Positions 16,957-24,489 of a stretch of 24,903 nucleotides of DNA are shown in pieces; position 1 is the stretch's first letter; the number at the start of each line of letters is the position of its first letter. The DNA comes from RGIG2041 sp045546315 (GTDB lineage: Bacteria; Bacillota; Clostridia; UBA1381; UMGS1253): contig JAZQCN010000154.1 in the NCBI GenBank assembly GCA_045546315.1, forward strand, positions 1 to 24,903. The letters run 5' to 3'. The notes under the pieces are model-generated. The model did no database searches and had not been told where the DNA came from. It saw only the letters and a program-made list of their open reading frames with translations. The translations under genes were made by a program, and so were the position numbers.

Positions 16957-16969
16957 AATTCCCCTCTGC

Positions 16970-17677
16970 TTAAAAATATATTTGATTATTGTATTTTGTC
17001 GGAAGCCCCTCGCGATACAAATGAGAATCTGATGATAATGTCAATATCCTGGGTATTGCATAGCCGTCAACTTCCTTAAACTCTATTACGGTCATACCTG
17101 TGTGGCACAGGTTAAAATGATTCATAAATATCGGATAAGGTATGTCGAGAATGACACTTAAAAATGCAAAACCGAACCCTTGGTGCGCGAACAATGCAAT
17201 TCTTTCATTATTGGATTGCACAATTTTATATTTACCCGTATTTCTGATATGTTCGTAGCCCAATTGTTTGAAAAATGCAAAGGATTGGCAGTAAATTCGA
17301 TCTATACCGCTTTTATGTGCCGTCATTTCAGGGTGTTCATACCAATTATGACCTAATGAAATGATTGAATTGTCCGTAAAAAGCATTTTGGCTCTGTCAT
17401 CTTGAAATAGCCAGGGCCTTTTTCCGTTTCTTTCTACAGAAAACTCCTTGTATGCATATTCTTCGTTGGCAAAATCCAACATCTCCATATCCTTTTTTAA
17501 CAGCTCACATGTTGGTTTTGCGGTTTGAATTGCGCGATTTGACGTAGACGAATATATTCTGTCTACACCATAAAGTGCCAACCTTTTAGCCAAAGCTTCT
17601 GCCTGCCGTTCCCCAAGTGGTGTCAACGAATCCGGTACATATATCGGCTCTCCGTGTCTTATGTAAAAAAACAACAA
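16970..17677 (-). CDS. Histidine phosphatase (phosphoglycerate-mutase-like)
   Basis: A 235-residue cytosolic protein of the histidine phosphatase superfamily. The phospho-acceptor motif IRHGE is at residues 6-10, LTPLGERQAEALAKRL at 18-33, SSTSNRAIQTA (43-53) supplies the second Arg, and FAHQGFG (163-169, His165) the second His. These remove phosphate from small molecules through a phospho-histidine intermediate; the substrate is not deducible. It begins with TTG, preceded by GGAGG 9 nt upstream. No in-frame ATG lies close enough before the RHG motif, so TTG is the probable start. It is 13 bp after the 1140-aa gene and 13 bp before the fucosidase gene. It may dephosphorylate a sugar phosphate made during breakdown of the glycan. 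Confidence 0.85.
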   Translation of the reverse strand: MLFFYIRHGEPIYVPDSLTPLGERQAEALAKRLALYGVDRIYSSTSNRAIQTAKPTCELLKKDMEMLDFANEEYAYKEFSVERNGKRPWLFQDDRAKMLFTDNSIISLGHNWYEHPEMTAHKSGIDRIYCQSFAFFKQLGYEHIRNTGKYKIVQSNNERIALFAHQGFGFAFLSVILDIPYPIFMNHFNLCHTGMTVIEFKEVDGYAIPRILTLSSDSHLYREGLPTKYNNQIYF

Positions 17678-17690
17678 CCTTTTTCGCCTC

Positions 17691-20600
17691 CTACTTTATC
17701 GCAAACATAGTGCTCTCGCCCGGGCGCAATGTAACACGAAAGGCTTTTACCTTGCCGTCCACACGGATGATCTCCGGTGCTACAGCCATGTCTTTATGGC
17801 AAACATTGACAACATCCTCTGCATCGAAATTCAGTTGAACCATCACCTGCTTCGGCATAGTATTTCCGCACAAGGTAAAGTCTGTCAAAAGGATTCTCTT
17901 CTCGCCGTTTTCGGTTTCAAAAACGCTGATGCCGCAGTTGTTATCCGCAGTTGCAAGCGGAGAGGCAACCTCTTTTGTCACCTGCATCATTACTTTTTTC
18001 AAAAGCTGACTTATATTTGCAATGCCATGAAAATCATGCTGATATTGCGCGCAACCAACGTGACAGATGTAGCCGTTGAGTAATATATTTTTTCCGCACT
18101 TGCACACAAACGGATAGTTTTGACCATCCTGTGCAACAACGGAAAGCACAACCTCTGCACCGTCGGCGCTGTAGTTTAGCTCCGTGTCGCGGCGCGTAAT
18201 ACTCTCGTGTTCTGTATTGGTTTGCAGGGCGGCAAGTTTAACTGATTTTTTATCGGACTTTACGCCGAAAAGGTCGCACAAATCTGCAACATCGCTTACG
18301 GCAATCAAAGCAACACCTTCCTGCGAAAGCGCGCGAATCTTCTGCTTCACTGCATCCGAGGCATTTTTAAGCGACGGCAGTATGCATATATCCGTCATGG
18401 AAGCATCCAAATCCAAAATGCCCTCAAGCGTTGTACTAAAGCCTTTCGGGATGCCTGCTTCTGCCATTGTTTCATACATGTACGATTGCCCCGCCTGGCT
18501 GATGTTGTTGGCATCGCGCTCCGAAAAATCGAAGTCAAATCTGTCATCTTCATCCGGAAATTCTGCTACAAACACCGGCGATTTCAACGGTTTTGCCGGC
18601 TTGTTTTTCAGATAGGTACCCCAACCCTTCAAAAACTCCGCAAATCTTTGACTTGCTTCGGTATTATAGGACGGCATAAACTGAAATCCCGGCCTGTCAT
18701 AATATTTAAACTTTCCGTCCATAAACACGGGTGCGTACATATACTCATACACCTGCGTTACCGTGCGATAACTTTCGACGTATATGGACCCCATAGGCGG
18801 ATTTGCATAAAAGAGAAACCCATCCGGGCAAACCGGGTCAAAGCTGCTGTAAAGCTCAATGGCAATATTGGCATCCGGCATATTCTGCAAAAGCCCCATC
18901 ATCGCCCAGGACGAATTGTATGTCGCCTGTCCCGTTACGAACGGATAGTCTTCAAAAATCCAGAAACCGTCCATCATTTCGGCTGCGCGCTTGTATGGCT
19001 TAAACGACATATTTGTGCGACGGATACCCGAATGTTTCATTGTATACAGATTGTACGGGCCATAGTGTGAAAATTTAAGTTGCGGATATTCCGCTCGTAC
19101 TTCATCATACAGTTCCATAAGATTGTCCGTATTTTTATCATTCAGATACGCAAGCCACTCCGTACCATAGCGTTTGAAAAGGTCAATAAAGTCTTCCTTT
19201 GAAACCTTGCCGTCCTCTGGCATATCAAAAAGCACATAGTCCGGATGCGCTTCTTTGAATTGATTGTATATTTTGCGTACCGCTTCGGATGCAAATGTGT
19301 TCGGCAGTACATTGCAGTACGTCAGCGGTGCACGCTCCGGCACATCGATGCACACAAAATCTGCAAGCTTCAGGCTTTTGGGGTAATCTTTAAATGTTTT
19401 TCCTTTTGGTATGCTTCTGGAATTCGCCCATAAAAACATCTTTCTTTTATAGGTTTTCAATAGTTCCCAGCCCGCACGATGTTCCGTAATCTCCGGCACC
19501 GCCTGCATGCAATCCACATAGTGTACTTCATTGTGGTCCGGCTTAATCATCCAAGGGTCCGGGCAGTTGTATTCGACTTTGATTGGTGCCGCTTCGCCGG
19601 AATACATAAACGGAAAGCCCGAGCTTTCTCTCGGCGAAAGGGAGCTGTCGTCCAAAACCTCAAAAGCCGATGTATGTACCTGAAGCACTTGTTCGCCGAG
19701 CAGCACCTTGCATTGAATGTGATATACCCCCTGCGTCTTTTTGCCTAAGTTTATGTTATAGCCCCTCGAAACATAGCCGTATTCTGCAAGGGTATCCGTC
19801 TTTTCTTGTGAAGGGTGCAACTCGCAGATGACATCATAAAACGCATCGAGAAGATAAAACTTTGCCGTCGTCAGCTCCGCATACTCTTGTATATGTGTTT
19901 CGATTTTAAATACGGCATCTTCATCATGCATGAAATAATGATTCTTCTGTGCGTGGAAAAGCGCATGCCTATACTGATCAATGTCCTTCGGGATTTTCTC
20001 AGTCATTTTCTTATCTTCCGGCGACTGCACCGTAATGATACAATCGTCCGTCAAAGGTGCGCCACTGTATACGAGCGTATTTTTGGCATACACAAACTCA
20101 CGCCGACCTTGCTGCAAATCCGTACCCAAACTGCGGAACAATTCATAGCCGTAAGCAAACTTTGCCGATTCGTCAAATTCTTCCAGAAAGAAACTGCCGG
20201 TATAAGGCATCTTATGCCCCTGAAGGTATAACTCCGGCTTTTTAATTTTTTCATTCTGCTCCACAAAACGAAGCTCGCCGTTTTTAAGATAGAGCTTATC
20301 CGTATTTTTTGCGCCGTAAAAGCGTATATAAGCGTTTGTAATAATGTCATACTGTATAGACCAAACGCCCATCTTGTAATCCTGTGTGTGTTTTGAACCT
20401 GCACCGCCCGTTAATTCATAAGAAACCTCGTATGTACCGCCGGTATATTTTTTTACCGTAAGATGCAAAGCGTAGTCTTCGGAGCCACCATCGTAATGCG
20501 GCATAATATAGTTTTCATCTCGGATAATTTCATACGGCGCGCAGTTGCTTTCAATATGGATATCAGAAAACAGAACGCCATGGATGGACAAGATGTGCAC

Positions 20601-21113
20601 AAGGGCAATTTTTCCGTCCACCGCGCCGCAATCGAAGCCGAAATCTACGCCGTTAAAACGGCCGATGCATTTCCCACTTTGTACAGAAAAATTCAAATCA
20701 TACATCGTATTTCCGAAGAGTTCTACATGCTCTGTACTTTGCGTAAAGAGCAATTCTTTATCTATGCCGCTCTGCTTGTAAAGTTCAAAGCTCAGCAAAC
20801 GCTCGTCCTCGGAATACTTGACGTGCAACAGCTTGCCCGTGCGCTTTTCCGGATCATAACCGAAATGAATGCCCCATATAACCGGAATCCCCTCCGAGGA
20901 TGCAAGCGGAGAAAAGCCCAGTTTGCACGAAAAATCAAAGGCTTGCAGCTTCGGCGTTTTGAGAATCATTTTTGCGTATCTTCTCAGTAAGAGAAGCTTG
21001 CCGCTTTCCACCTTGCCGGAGGCATTTGCATAGGAATGCAGGTTTTCTTCTGTCATAGAATACGGCATACCGCCATCGTTTAACAAATCGAATTTTTCAT
21101 CCAAAGTAAACAT
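17691..21113 (-). CDS. Large orphan multidomain protein, predicted glycosidase
   Basis: A 1140-residue protein and the first gene of the cluster. The ATG at 21113 was chosen because GGAAGGAG lies 7 nt upstream; a longer frame back to 21188 has no ribosome site and overlaps the promoter region. No signal peptide. I do not recognise a named family. Residues about 1-520 are rich in beta-strands; about 525-840 looks like a TIM barrel (FVCIDVPERAPL, PDYVLFDMPEDG, EWLAYLNDK, LKFSHYGPYNLY, GFWIFEDYPF, NIAIELYSSFDP); about 845-960 resembles the GATase1-like domain of beta-galactosidases (TDICILPSLKNASDAVKQKI, EGVALIAVSD); the end is again beta-rich. Acidic residues in FEDYPF and IELYSS are at plausible strand ends. 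This layout resembles GH42-type or related enzymes but without their signatures. Being promoter-proximal, it is probably central to the pathway. Confidence 0.6.
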   Translation of the reverse strand: MFTLDEKFDLLNDGGMPYSMTEENLHSYANASGKVESGKLLLLRRYAKMILKTPKLQAFDFSCKLGFSPLASSEGIPVIWGIHFGYDPEKRTGKLLHVKYSEDERLLSFELYKQSGIDKELLFTQSTEHVELFGNTMYDLNFSVQSGKCIGRFNGVDFGFDCGAVDGKIALVHILSIHGVLFSDIHIESNCAPYEIIRDENYIMPHYDGGSEDYALHLTVKKYTGGTYEVSYELTGGAGSKHTQDYKMGVWSIQYDIITNAYIRFYGAKNTDKLYLKNGELRFVEQNEKIKKPELYLQGHKMPYTGSFFLEEFDESAKFAYGYELFRSLGTDLQQGRREFVYAKNTLVYSGAPLTDDCIITVQSPEDKKMTEKIPKDIDQYRHALFHAQKNHYFMHDEDAVFKIETHIQEYAELTTAKFYLLDAFYDVICELHPSQEKTDTLAEYGYVSRGYNINLGKKTQGVYHIQCKVLLGEQVLQVHTSAFEVLDDSSLSPRESSGFPFMYSGEAAPIKVEYNCPDPWMIKPDHNEVHYVDCMQAVPEITEHRAGWELLKTYKRKMFLWANSRSIPKGKTFKDYPKSLKLADFVCIDVPERAPLTYCNVLPNTFASEAVRKIYNQFKEAHPDYVLFDMPEDGKVSKEDFIDLFKRYGTEWLAYLNDKNTDNLMELYDEVRAEYPQLKFSHYGPYNLYTMKHSGIRRTNMSFKPYKRAAEMMDGFWIFEDYPFVTGQATYNSSWAMMGLLQNMPDANIAIELYSSFDPVCPDGFLFYANPPMGSIYVESYRTVTQVYEYMYAPVFMDGKFKYYDRPGFQFMPSYNTEASQRFAEFLKGWGTYLKNKPAKPLKSPVFVAEFPDEDDRFDFDFSERDANNISQAGQSYMYETMAEAGIPKGFSTTLEGILDLDASMTDICILPSLKNASDAVKQKIRALSQEGVALIAVSDVADLCDLFGVKSDKKSVKLAALQTNTEHESITRRDTELNYSADGAEVVLSVVAQDGQNYPFVCKCGKNILLNGYICHVGCAQYQHDFHGIANISQLLKKVMMQVTKEVASPLATADNNCGISVFETENGEKRILLTDFTLCGNTMPKQVMVQLNFDAEDVVNVCHKDMAVAPEIIRVDGKVKAFRVTLRPGESTMFAIK

Positions 21114-21203
21114 TTTAATCTCCTTCCTGAACCTTTTATATGAACTTCTACCGGAAAAATGCAAGCATTGCCCGGCAGTATATGCCATAGTATTTCTACT
21201 CTA

Positions 21204-21232
21204 ATCATACTACACATTTTTCTTGCAACCAA
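21204..21232 (-). promoter_or_regulatory. Probable promoter of the glycan cluster
   Basis: On the minus strand TTGGTT (21232-21227) and TATGAT (21209-21204) are 17 bp apart, about 90 bp before the start of the first cluster gene. The weak -35 box is what one expects of a promoter that needs an activator, and the AraC-type gene lies just upstream with repeated motifs between. Confidence 0.55.
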
Positions 21233-21242
21233 TATAATATTT

Positions 21243-21299
21243 GATTATAAAATTGTAGTATTCGATTATTTAAAAATTTCGATAACTTCTTTAGATTAT
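21243..21299. repeat. Repeated GATTAT/TTCGAT motifs (candidate AraC sites)
   Basis: GATTAT occurs at 21243-21248, 21264-21269 and 21294-21299, all in the same direction, and TTCGAT at 21261-21266 and 21278-21283. The 21- and 17-bp spacings are near whole helical turns, as in direct-repeat half-sites of AraC-family activators. They fill the space between the cluster promoter and the regulator promoter. Binding is inferred. Confidence 0.4.
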
Positions 21300-21328
21300 T
21301 GACATATTTATATTGCATTTGGTATAAT
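21299..21328 (+). promoter_or_regulatory. Promoter of the AraC regulator
   Basis: TTGACA (21299-21304) and TATAAT (21323-21328), both perfect, are separated by 18 bp. The ribosome site AAGGAGG (21337-21343) and ATG at 21353 follow. This promoter rules out any translation start upstream of 21353. Confidence 0.8.
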
Positions 21329-21352
21329 TTAATCACAAGGAGGCGCGCGTAT

Positions 21353-22123
21353 ATGACCAAAGAAATGCTCTACCACGACATAGAATTCAAGCTTTTGGAT
21401 ATCGTTAAGGCAACCTATGAAGAAAATATTGCTTTTTCTTATCTCGACGGTGGCCGTTCGTTTTGCATACTTCAATATGTTTTAGCCGGAAAAAGAGCGT
21501 ATGAAATCAACAACACAAAGCTCGAAATTGAGAAAGGCGCCGTCGTCTTTATACCAGCGAAAACCGAGTATAAAGCACAATTCAAAACATCGGAAGAAAA
21601 AAACACAGCCATCGCCATCGCCTTTCGTTTTGAAGGACTTCCGGAAAATTTAATCAAGAAAGAGATTTACTACAAATATAAAGATATAAGATATGAAGAT
21701 GAAAATATTTTTGTTTTGCTCGAACGACTGTATAACACAGCGCCTGCACCAATGGTAAAAATCAAATCATTGCTCTACTACCTTATTGAAAAGCTGGCAG
21801 ATGACGCTGCGCTCTGCCCGGTGCAAGGCGCAATTGATTATATCAGCGAGCACTATTGTGAAAATCTGCCGGTGAAAACATATGCCGACACCTGCAACTT
21901 AAGCGAAAGTCATTTTCGCAAGCTTTTCCGCCAGTACACGGGTGTGTCGCCGATTGAATACCGCAACAAAATCAGATTCAGACACGCAATGCGCCTGCAC
22001 GAGCAAAATCTGACTTTAAACGAAATCGCGGAAAAACTCGGCTTTTTTGACGCCAGTTATTTTTGCAAGATGTACAAACGGTATCTGAAAGAAAATGACA
22101 AAGAAATGTTGAAATTTATGTAA
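21353..22123 (+). CDS. AraC-family transcriptional regulator of the glycan cluster
   Basis: A 256-residue regulator. Residues about 25-95 form a cupin-type sensor (ILQYVLAGKRAYEINNT, IEKGAVVFIPAKTEYKA), and about 155-250 carry the two helix-turn-helix motifs of AraC/XylS: LPVKTYADTCNLSESHFRKL (172-191) and LTLNEIAEKLGFFDASYFCK (220-239), with the conserved TGVSPIEYRNKIR between. The ATG at 21353 follows AAGGAGG by 9 nt. It is transcribed away from the 11-gene cluster and shares a 239-bp control region with it, so it most likely senses a sugar from the substrate and activates the cluster. The sensed sugar cannot be read from the sequence. Confidence 0.9.
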   Translation: MTKEMLYHDIEFKLLDIVKATYEENIAFSYLDGGRSFCILQYVLAGKRAYEINNTKLEIEKGAVVFIPAKTEYKAQFKTSEEKNTAIAIAFRFEGLPENLIKKEIYYKYKDIRYEDENIFVLLERLYNTAPAPMVKIKSLLYYLIEKLADDAALCPVQGAIDYISEHYCENLPVKTYADTCNLSESHFRKLFRQYTGVSPIEYRNKIRFRHAMRLHEQNLTLNEIAEKLGFFDASYFCKMYKRYLKENDKEMLKFM

Positions 22124-22282
22124 GCATTTGAGGTTGAAAATGCTTTGAGTCAAGTTGCCGGGGCGTTTGATGAAGGGATTATTACTGTTGAAGATGCAAT
22201 GCGGAGAGTAAAGATCGATTCTGAATCTACATTCTGCAAAAAAACGGAGAGGTCTTCAATAATACAGAACAAAAGCATTTAG
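22124..22282 (+). pseudogene. Decayed coding fragment downstream of the regulator
   Basis: Directly after the regulator's TAA, in the same frame, 52 open codons read AFEVENALSQVAGAFDEGII... and end at TAG (22280-22282). The stretch has coding-like composition (amphipathic helix with VENALSQVAGAFDEG and ITVEDAMRRVKIDSE) but no start codon with a ribosome site. It looks like the tail of a gene whose front was lost, perhaps from a mobile element. The family is not recognised. Confidence 0.35.
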
Positions 22283-22297
22283 CTGTCATTTAGCTGT
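22276..22297. repeat. Tandem 11-bp duplication
   Basis: CATTTAGCTGT occurs twice in immediate succession (22276-22286 and 22287-22297), overlapping the stop codon of the decayed fragment. No function is evident. Confidence 0.6.
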
Positions 22298-22345
22298 CAA
22301 AGGAAAAAATTCAGAACAAAAACAGAGGAAAAAAGAATACAAAAA

Positions 22346-22372
22346 AGCCGCTAACCTTGTGAGTTAGCGGCT
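22346..22372 (-). terminator. Rho-independent terminator (leftward), left hairpin of tRNA-tail element A
   Basis: A perfect 10-bp stem AGCCGCTAAC/GTTAGCGGCT with a 7-nt loop. On the minus strand it is followed by TTTTTT; on the plus strand there is no T-run. It therefore terminates leftward transcription coming out of the tRNA-like fragment at 22380-22428. Confidence 0.8.
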
Positions 22373-22379
22373 TCCTGCT

Positions 22380-22428
22380 TGGTACACGCACACGCATTCG
22401 AACCGTGTTCGCCTGATTAAAAGTCAGG
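22380..22428 (-). pseudogene. 5'-truncated tRNA-Lys(UUU)-like fragment
   Basis: On the minus strand a perfect anticodon arm CCTGA-CTTTTAA-TCAGG (22428-22412, anticodon TTT) is followed by CGAA, then a T-arm CACGG-TTCGAAT-GCGTG with four of five pairs, a 7-nt acceptor strand TGCGTGT, and ACCA ending at 22380. Upstream of the anticodon arm no D-arm (GCTC..GAGC) and no complementary acceptor strand (ACACGCA expected) can be found, so it should not fold as a full tRNA. It faces the terminator at 22346-22372. Confidence 0.6.
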
Positions 22429-22463
22429 TTTACACTTGCGGTGCCCGATTTTGCAAGCCTGAA

Positions 22464-22490
22464 GAGGTTCAAATCCTCCCCACTTCACCA
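22464..22490 (+). pseudogene. tRNA 3'-end fragment (T-arm, acceptor strand, CCA)
   Basis: GAGG-TTCAAAT-CCTC (22464-22478) is a proper T-arm, followed by a 7-nt strand CCACTTC (22480-22486), discriminator A and an encoded CCA (22488-22490). The complementary GAAGTGG strand expected for a whole tRNA is not present upstream. TTTTGCAAG at 22450-22458 resembles an anticodon loop, but its stem does not pair. It points right into the terminator at 22494-22534, opposite in direction to the tRNA-Lys-like piece. Confidence 0.6.
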
Positions 22491-22493
22491 AAG

Positions 22494-22534
22494 AAAAAAG
22501 AGCGAACAGATTTCATGTCTGTTCGCTCTTTTTT
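22494..22534. terminator. Bidirectional rho-independent terminator, right hairpin of element A
   Basis: A perfect 17-bp inverted repeat, AAAAAAGAGCGAACAGA / TCTGTTCGCTCTTTTTT, with a 7-nt loop TTTCATG. The flanking A- and T-runs give a U-tract on either strand. Confidence 0.9.
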
Positions 22535-22931
22535 AACGTTGCCCAATTGTTACCATTTACAGTTCGCAGTATCCCCCAAAATATTGGGGCAAGTAGCACT
22601 TAATTCGTACTAAAGTTTCCGATGACTCAAAGGTTGTTGTAATTATTATAAAATCTATTATTTACAAGCGAATTCATCCTTTACCCTTGCCAAATCAACA
22701 AGATTATGTTAATATTTAGTTGATAACAAATTGATAACAAAAAACAATCAAGACCAAATAATAGAAAGATTTTAAGTAGAGATGGAATAAAAAGCAGCTT
22801 AAAATCAGGCAAAATACTGTAAATCACGTTATAACGCACCGAGTGGGAATAATACCAAAAACAAAAAGCCCTGACAAGCAGGGCTTTTTTAATTCTTAAA
22901 AGACTCTTTTTTGTCAGTTTTTGAAATATCA
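22535..22931. other. AT-rich intergenic stretch without a convincing gene
   Basis: No frame here has a ribosome site and family-like protein; an 83-codon leftward frame (22681-22932) overlaps a terminator and looks spurious. Seen in it: a small hairpin CCCCAA-AATA-TTGGGG (22574-22589), a tandem 11-bp repeat TTGATAACAAA (22720-22730 and 22731-22741), and a terminator at its end. Direct tandem repeats with stop codons in several frames are common at the edges of decayed recombinase genes, but I cannot show that here. Confidence 0.5.
22863..22890. terminator. Bidirectional rho-independent terminator
   Basis: AAAAAGCCCTG-ACAAG-CAGGGCTTTTTT: a 7-bp GC-rich stem extended by A/T pairs, with a T-run on both strands. 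It isolates the PH-domain gene from upstream transcription. Confidence 0.8.
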
Positions 22932-22960
22932 TTGATTTTCCATATGTTTTTTGGTATTAT
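22932..22960 (+). promoter_or_regulatory. Promoter of the PH-domain gene
   Basis: TTGATT (22932-22937) and TATTAT (22955-22960) with a 17-bp spacer, about 35 bp before the start codon. Confidence 0.65.
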
Positions 22961-22995
22961 TTATTTATAAATCCAAACGCAAAGGAGAACAAAAA

Positions 22996-23370
22996 ATGAT
23001 TGATTTTAAAAATGCAGGCTTCTTCAAATTAAAGCCGGTAGATAACAATGCGTACGCAAACATACTTACACCAATGTTTGTAGATAGTGAGCAAATTATC
23101 GCTACATTTAAAGGTATCAGAGACGGCGTTGTGTTTACAAACAAGAGAATCATCGCAATTAATGTTCAAGGCTTAACGGGAACCAAAAAGGATTTCACTT
23201 CCCTGCCGTACAGCAAAATCCAATCCTTTTCTGTTGAAACTGCAGGCGTTTTTGATTTAGACAGTGAATTGGAAATTTGGTTTTCTGGGCTGGGCAAAGT
23301 GAAATTTGAATTTGTAAGTCAGGCAAATGTATCTCAAATTTGTAAGATGATTTCAGATAGAGTTTTATAA
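22996..23370 (+). CDS. Bacterial PH-domain protein
   Basis: A 124-residue soluble protein that appears to consist of one bacterial pleckstrin-homology-like domain (the bPH_1/PF08000 type). It shows the strand pattern of that family: MFVDSEQIIATFKGIRDGVV, FTNKRIIAINVQG, KDFTSLPYSKIQSFSVETAG, LDSELEIWFSG, GKVKFEFV and a C-terminal helix. The motif 'D..FTNKRI' followed by 'IPYSKI.SF' is typical. The start at 22996 has AAAGGAG 7 nt upstream; a longer frame to 22951 would begin inside the promoter. It is a single-gene unit with its own promoter and terminator, so it is probably a housekeeping or stress-related protein unrelated to the glycan cluster. The cellular role of these proteins is largely unknown. 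Confidence 0.85.
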   Translation: MIDFKNAGFFKLKPVDNNAYANILTPMFVDSEQIIATFKGIRDGVVFTNKRIIAINVQGLTGTKKDFTSLPYSKIQSFSVETAGVFDLDSELEIWFSGLGKVKFEFVSQANVSQICKMISDRVL

Positions 23371-23406
23371 AAAAAGTTCGGATAGCATCCGTTTAAAGCA
23401 AACAAC

Positions 23407-23430
23407 AAAAGGCGCCTTCAGGCGCCTTTT
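23407..23430. terminator. Bidirectional terminator between convergent genes
   Basis: AAAAGGCGCCT-TC-AGGCGCCTTTT is an almost perfect palindrome with A and T ends, placed between the PH-domain gene and the oppositely oriented cortex hydrolase gene, so it can serve both. Confidence 0.85.
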
Positions 23431-23466
23431 GTTTCAGCTTTTATTCATAAATACGCATTGCTCGTT

Positions 23467-24312
23467 TTATAAATAGAATGAATGGTTGCCGATGGTTGTA
23501 TAATACGGACGGTTGCGCGAAATCCAGTTTGTGCCGGCAATGCGCGGGTTGTAGAAATACAGGCTGCCGCCGACATTGTTTTCGCCGTGCAGGGCACGCT
23601 TTGCCGCCATAATGCTTGCCGTATCCGGCGTGTTGTAAATTGCGCCGTTAATCGTCGGTGTATACTGTACGCCGTATTTACGGTCAAAAATCACACCGTA
23701 CACCGTATTTGGAAACTGCGGACTCTTTACGCGGTTTAAAATGACATTCGCTACCGCAAGCTTGCCGGCAGCAGGCTCACCGCGGCTTTCTGCATATACA
23801 ATGCGTGCCAACCAGAATACATCCTCCTGCTGATAGTAGTTATTTACATATTTTGCAGGAAGCGTGTAAGCCGGAAGCTTAAAGGTTACATTATAATACT
23901 TTGCATCCCAACCAACCTCAATGCCAAACATAGCTTGTGCAAAACGCACCGGTACATACATTCTGCCATTCACCGTTTCTGCCGGTTGCGGCAGATAGTG
24001 CTCTACACCGTTGATTGTGTATACATTCGAGTGCTCCTTCAGCTTGGCTTCGTTTCCGTAATGACGCACCGTAAGCGTTTCACTTTTTGCGTTCCACGAA
24101 TAATCCTCTACCCACAAAAGCTCGCAGAGCGAGCGTACCGCAATGAAAACCGTACCTCTGTATTCAATCAGCGGCAGGCTCGGCGTCACATAGGTGTCGT
24201 TAATTACCAAATCCAAAGGCATATCGTTGTCGTTGTAAATTGCCTGCGCGGATGTATGATACGGCAGAATCATCACAATGCAAAGGCAAAGTGATATAAT
24301 CAACTTTTTCAT
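23467..24312 (-). CDS. SleB-type cell wall hydrolase with stalk domain
   Basis: A 281-residue exported protein: signal peptide (1-24, MKKLIISLCLCIVMILPYHT...AQA), a copper-amine-oxidase-N-type stalk repeat (about 35-145; GTVFIAVRSLCELL and NGRMYVPVRFAQAMFG), and a Hydrolase_2/SleB catalytic domain (about 160-281) with WLARIVYAESRGEP (167-180). Glu175 is the expected catalytic acid of these lytic transglycosylases, which cut peptidoglycan or spore cortex containing muramic-delta-lactam. The C-terminal GGSLYFYNP...RNRPYYTTIGNHSFY is typical of the family. The ATG follows GGGGA, and a TTGACA-17-TAAAAT promoter lies at 24390-24418. The peptidoglycan-binding domain of Bacillus SleB is replaced by the stalk domain, as is common in Clostridia. 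It suggests a spore-forming lineage but does not prove sporulation. Confidence 0.9.
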   Translation of the reverse strand: MKKLIISLCLCIVMILPYHTSAQAIYNDNDMPLDLVINDTYVTPSLPLIEYRGTVFIAVRSLCELLWVEDYSWNAKSETLTVRHYGNEAKLKEHSNVYTINGVEHYLPQPAETVNGRMYVPVRFAQAMFGIEVGWDAKYYNVTFKLPAYTLPAKYVNNYYQQEDVFWLARIVYAESRGEPAAGKLAVANVILNRVKSPQFPNTVYGVIFDRKYGVQYTPTINGAIYNTPDTASIMAAKRALHGENNVGGSLYFYNPRIAGTNWISRNRPYYTTIGNHSFYL

Positions 24313-24389
24313 AAAATCCCCATTTCTCGCTTTGTTTTTTCCTTGTTTCTCATTAGAAAAAACCGCGTTTTTTTAGCAATGCATTTTAT

Positions 24390-24418
24390 ATTTTATCAGT
24401 TTTTGGCTAATTTGTCAA
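24390..24418 (-). promoter_or_regulatory. Promoter of the SleB-type gene
   Basis: On the minus strand TTGACA (24418-24413) and TAAAAT (24395-24390) have a 17-bp spacer. The leader to the start codon is about 78 nt. Confidence 0.7.
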
Positions 24419-24489
24419 GTTTTCCCACATTCGGGCGCAACGCGCGAAGAAAAAATGCCCGCTTTTTCACAAAAAATTCAAAATTTCGC

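Noticed and set aside
21114..21188. A 25-residue N-terminal extension of the 1140-aa protein
   Set aside because: The strong GGAAGGAG site sits directly before the internal ATG at 21113, and the extension lies in the leader next to the promoter.
22276..22741. The two tandem 11-bp duplications as a possible attachment site
   Set aside because: The two repeats differ in sequence (CATTTAGCTGT and TTGATAACAAA), and neither recurs near the integrase remnant.
22681..22932. An 83-residue minus-strand hydrophobic frame
   Set aside because: It starts inside the promoter of the PH-domain gene, crosses a bidirectional terminator, and has no ribosome site.
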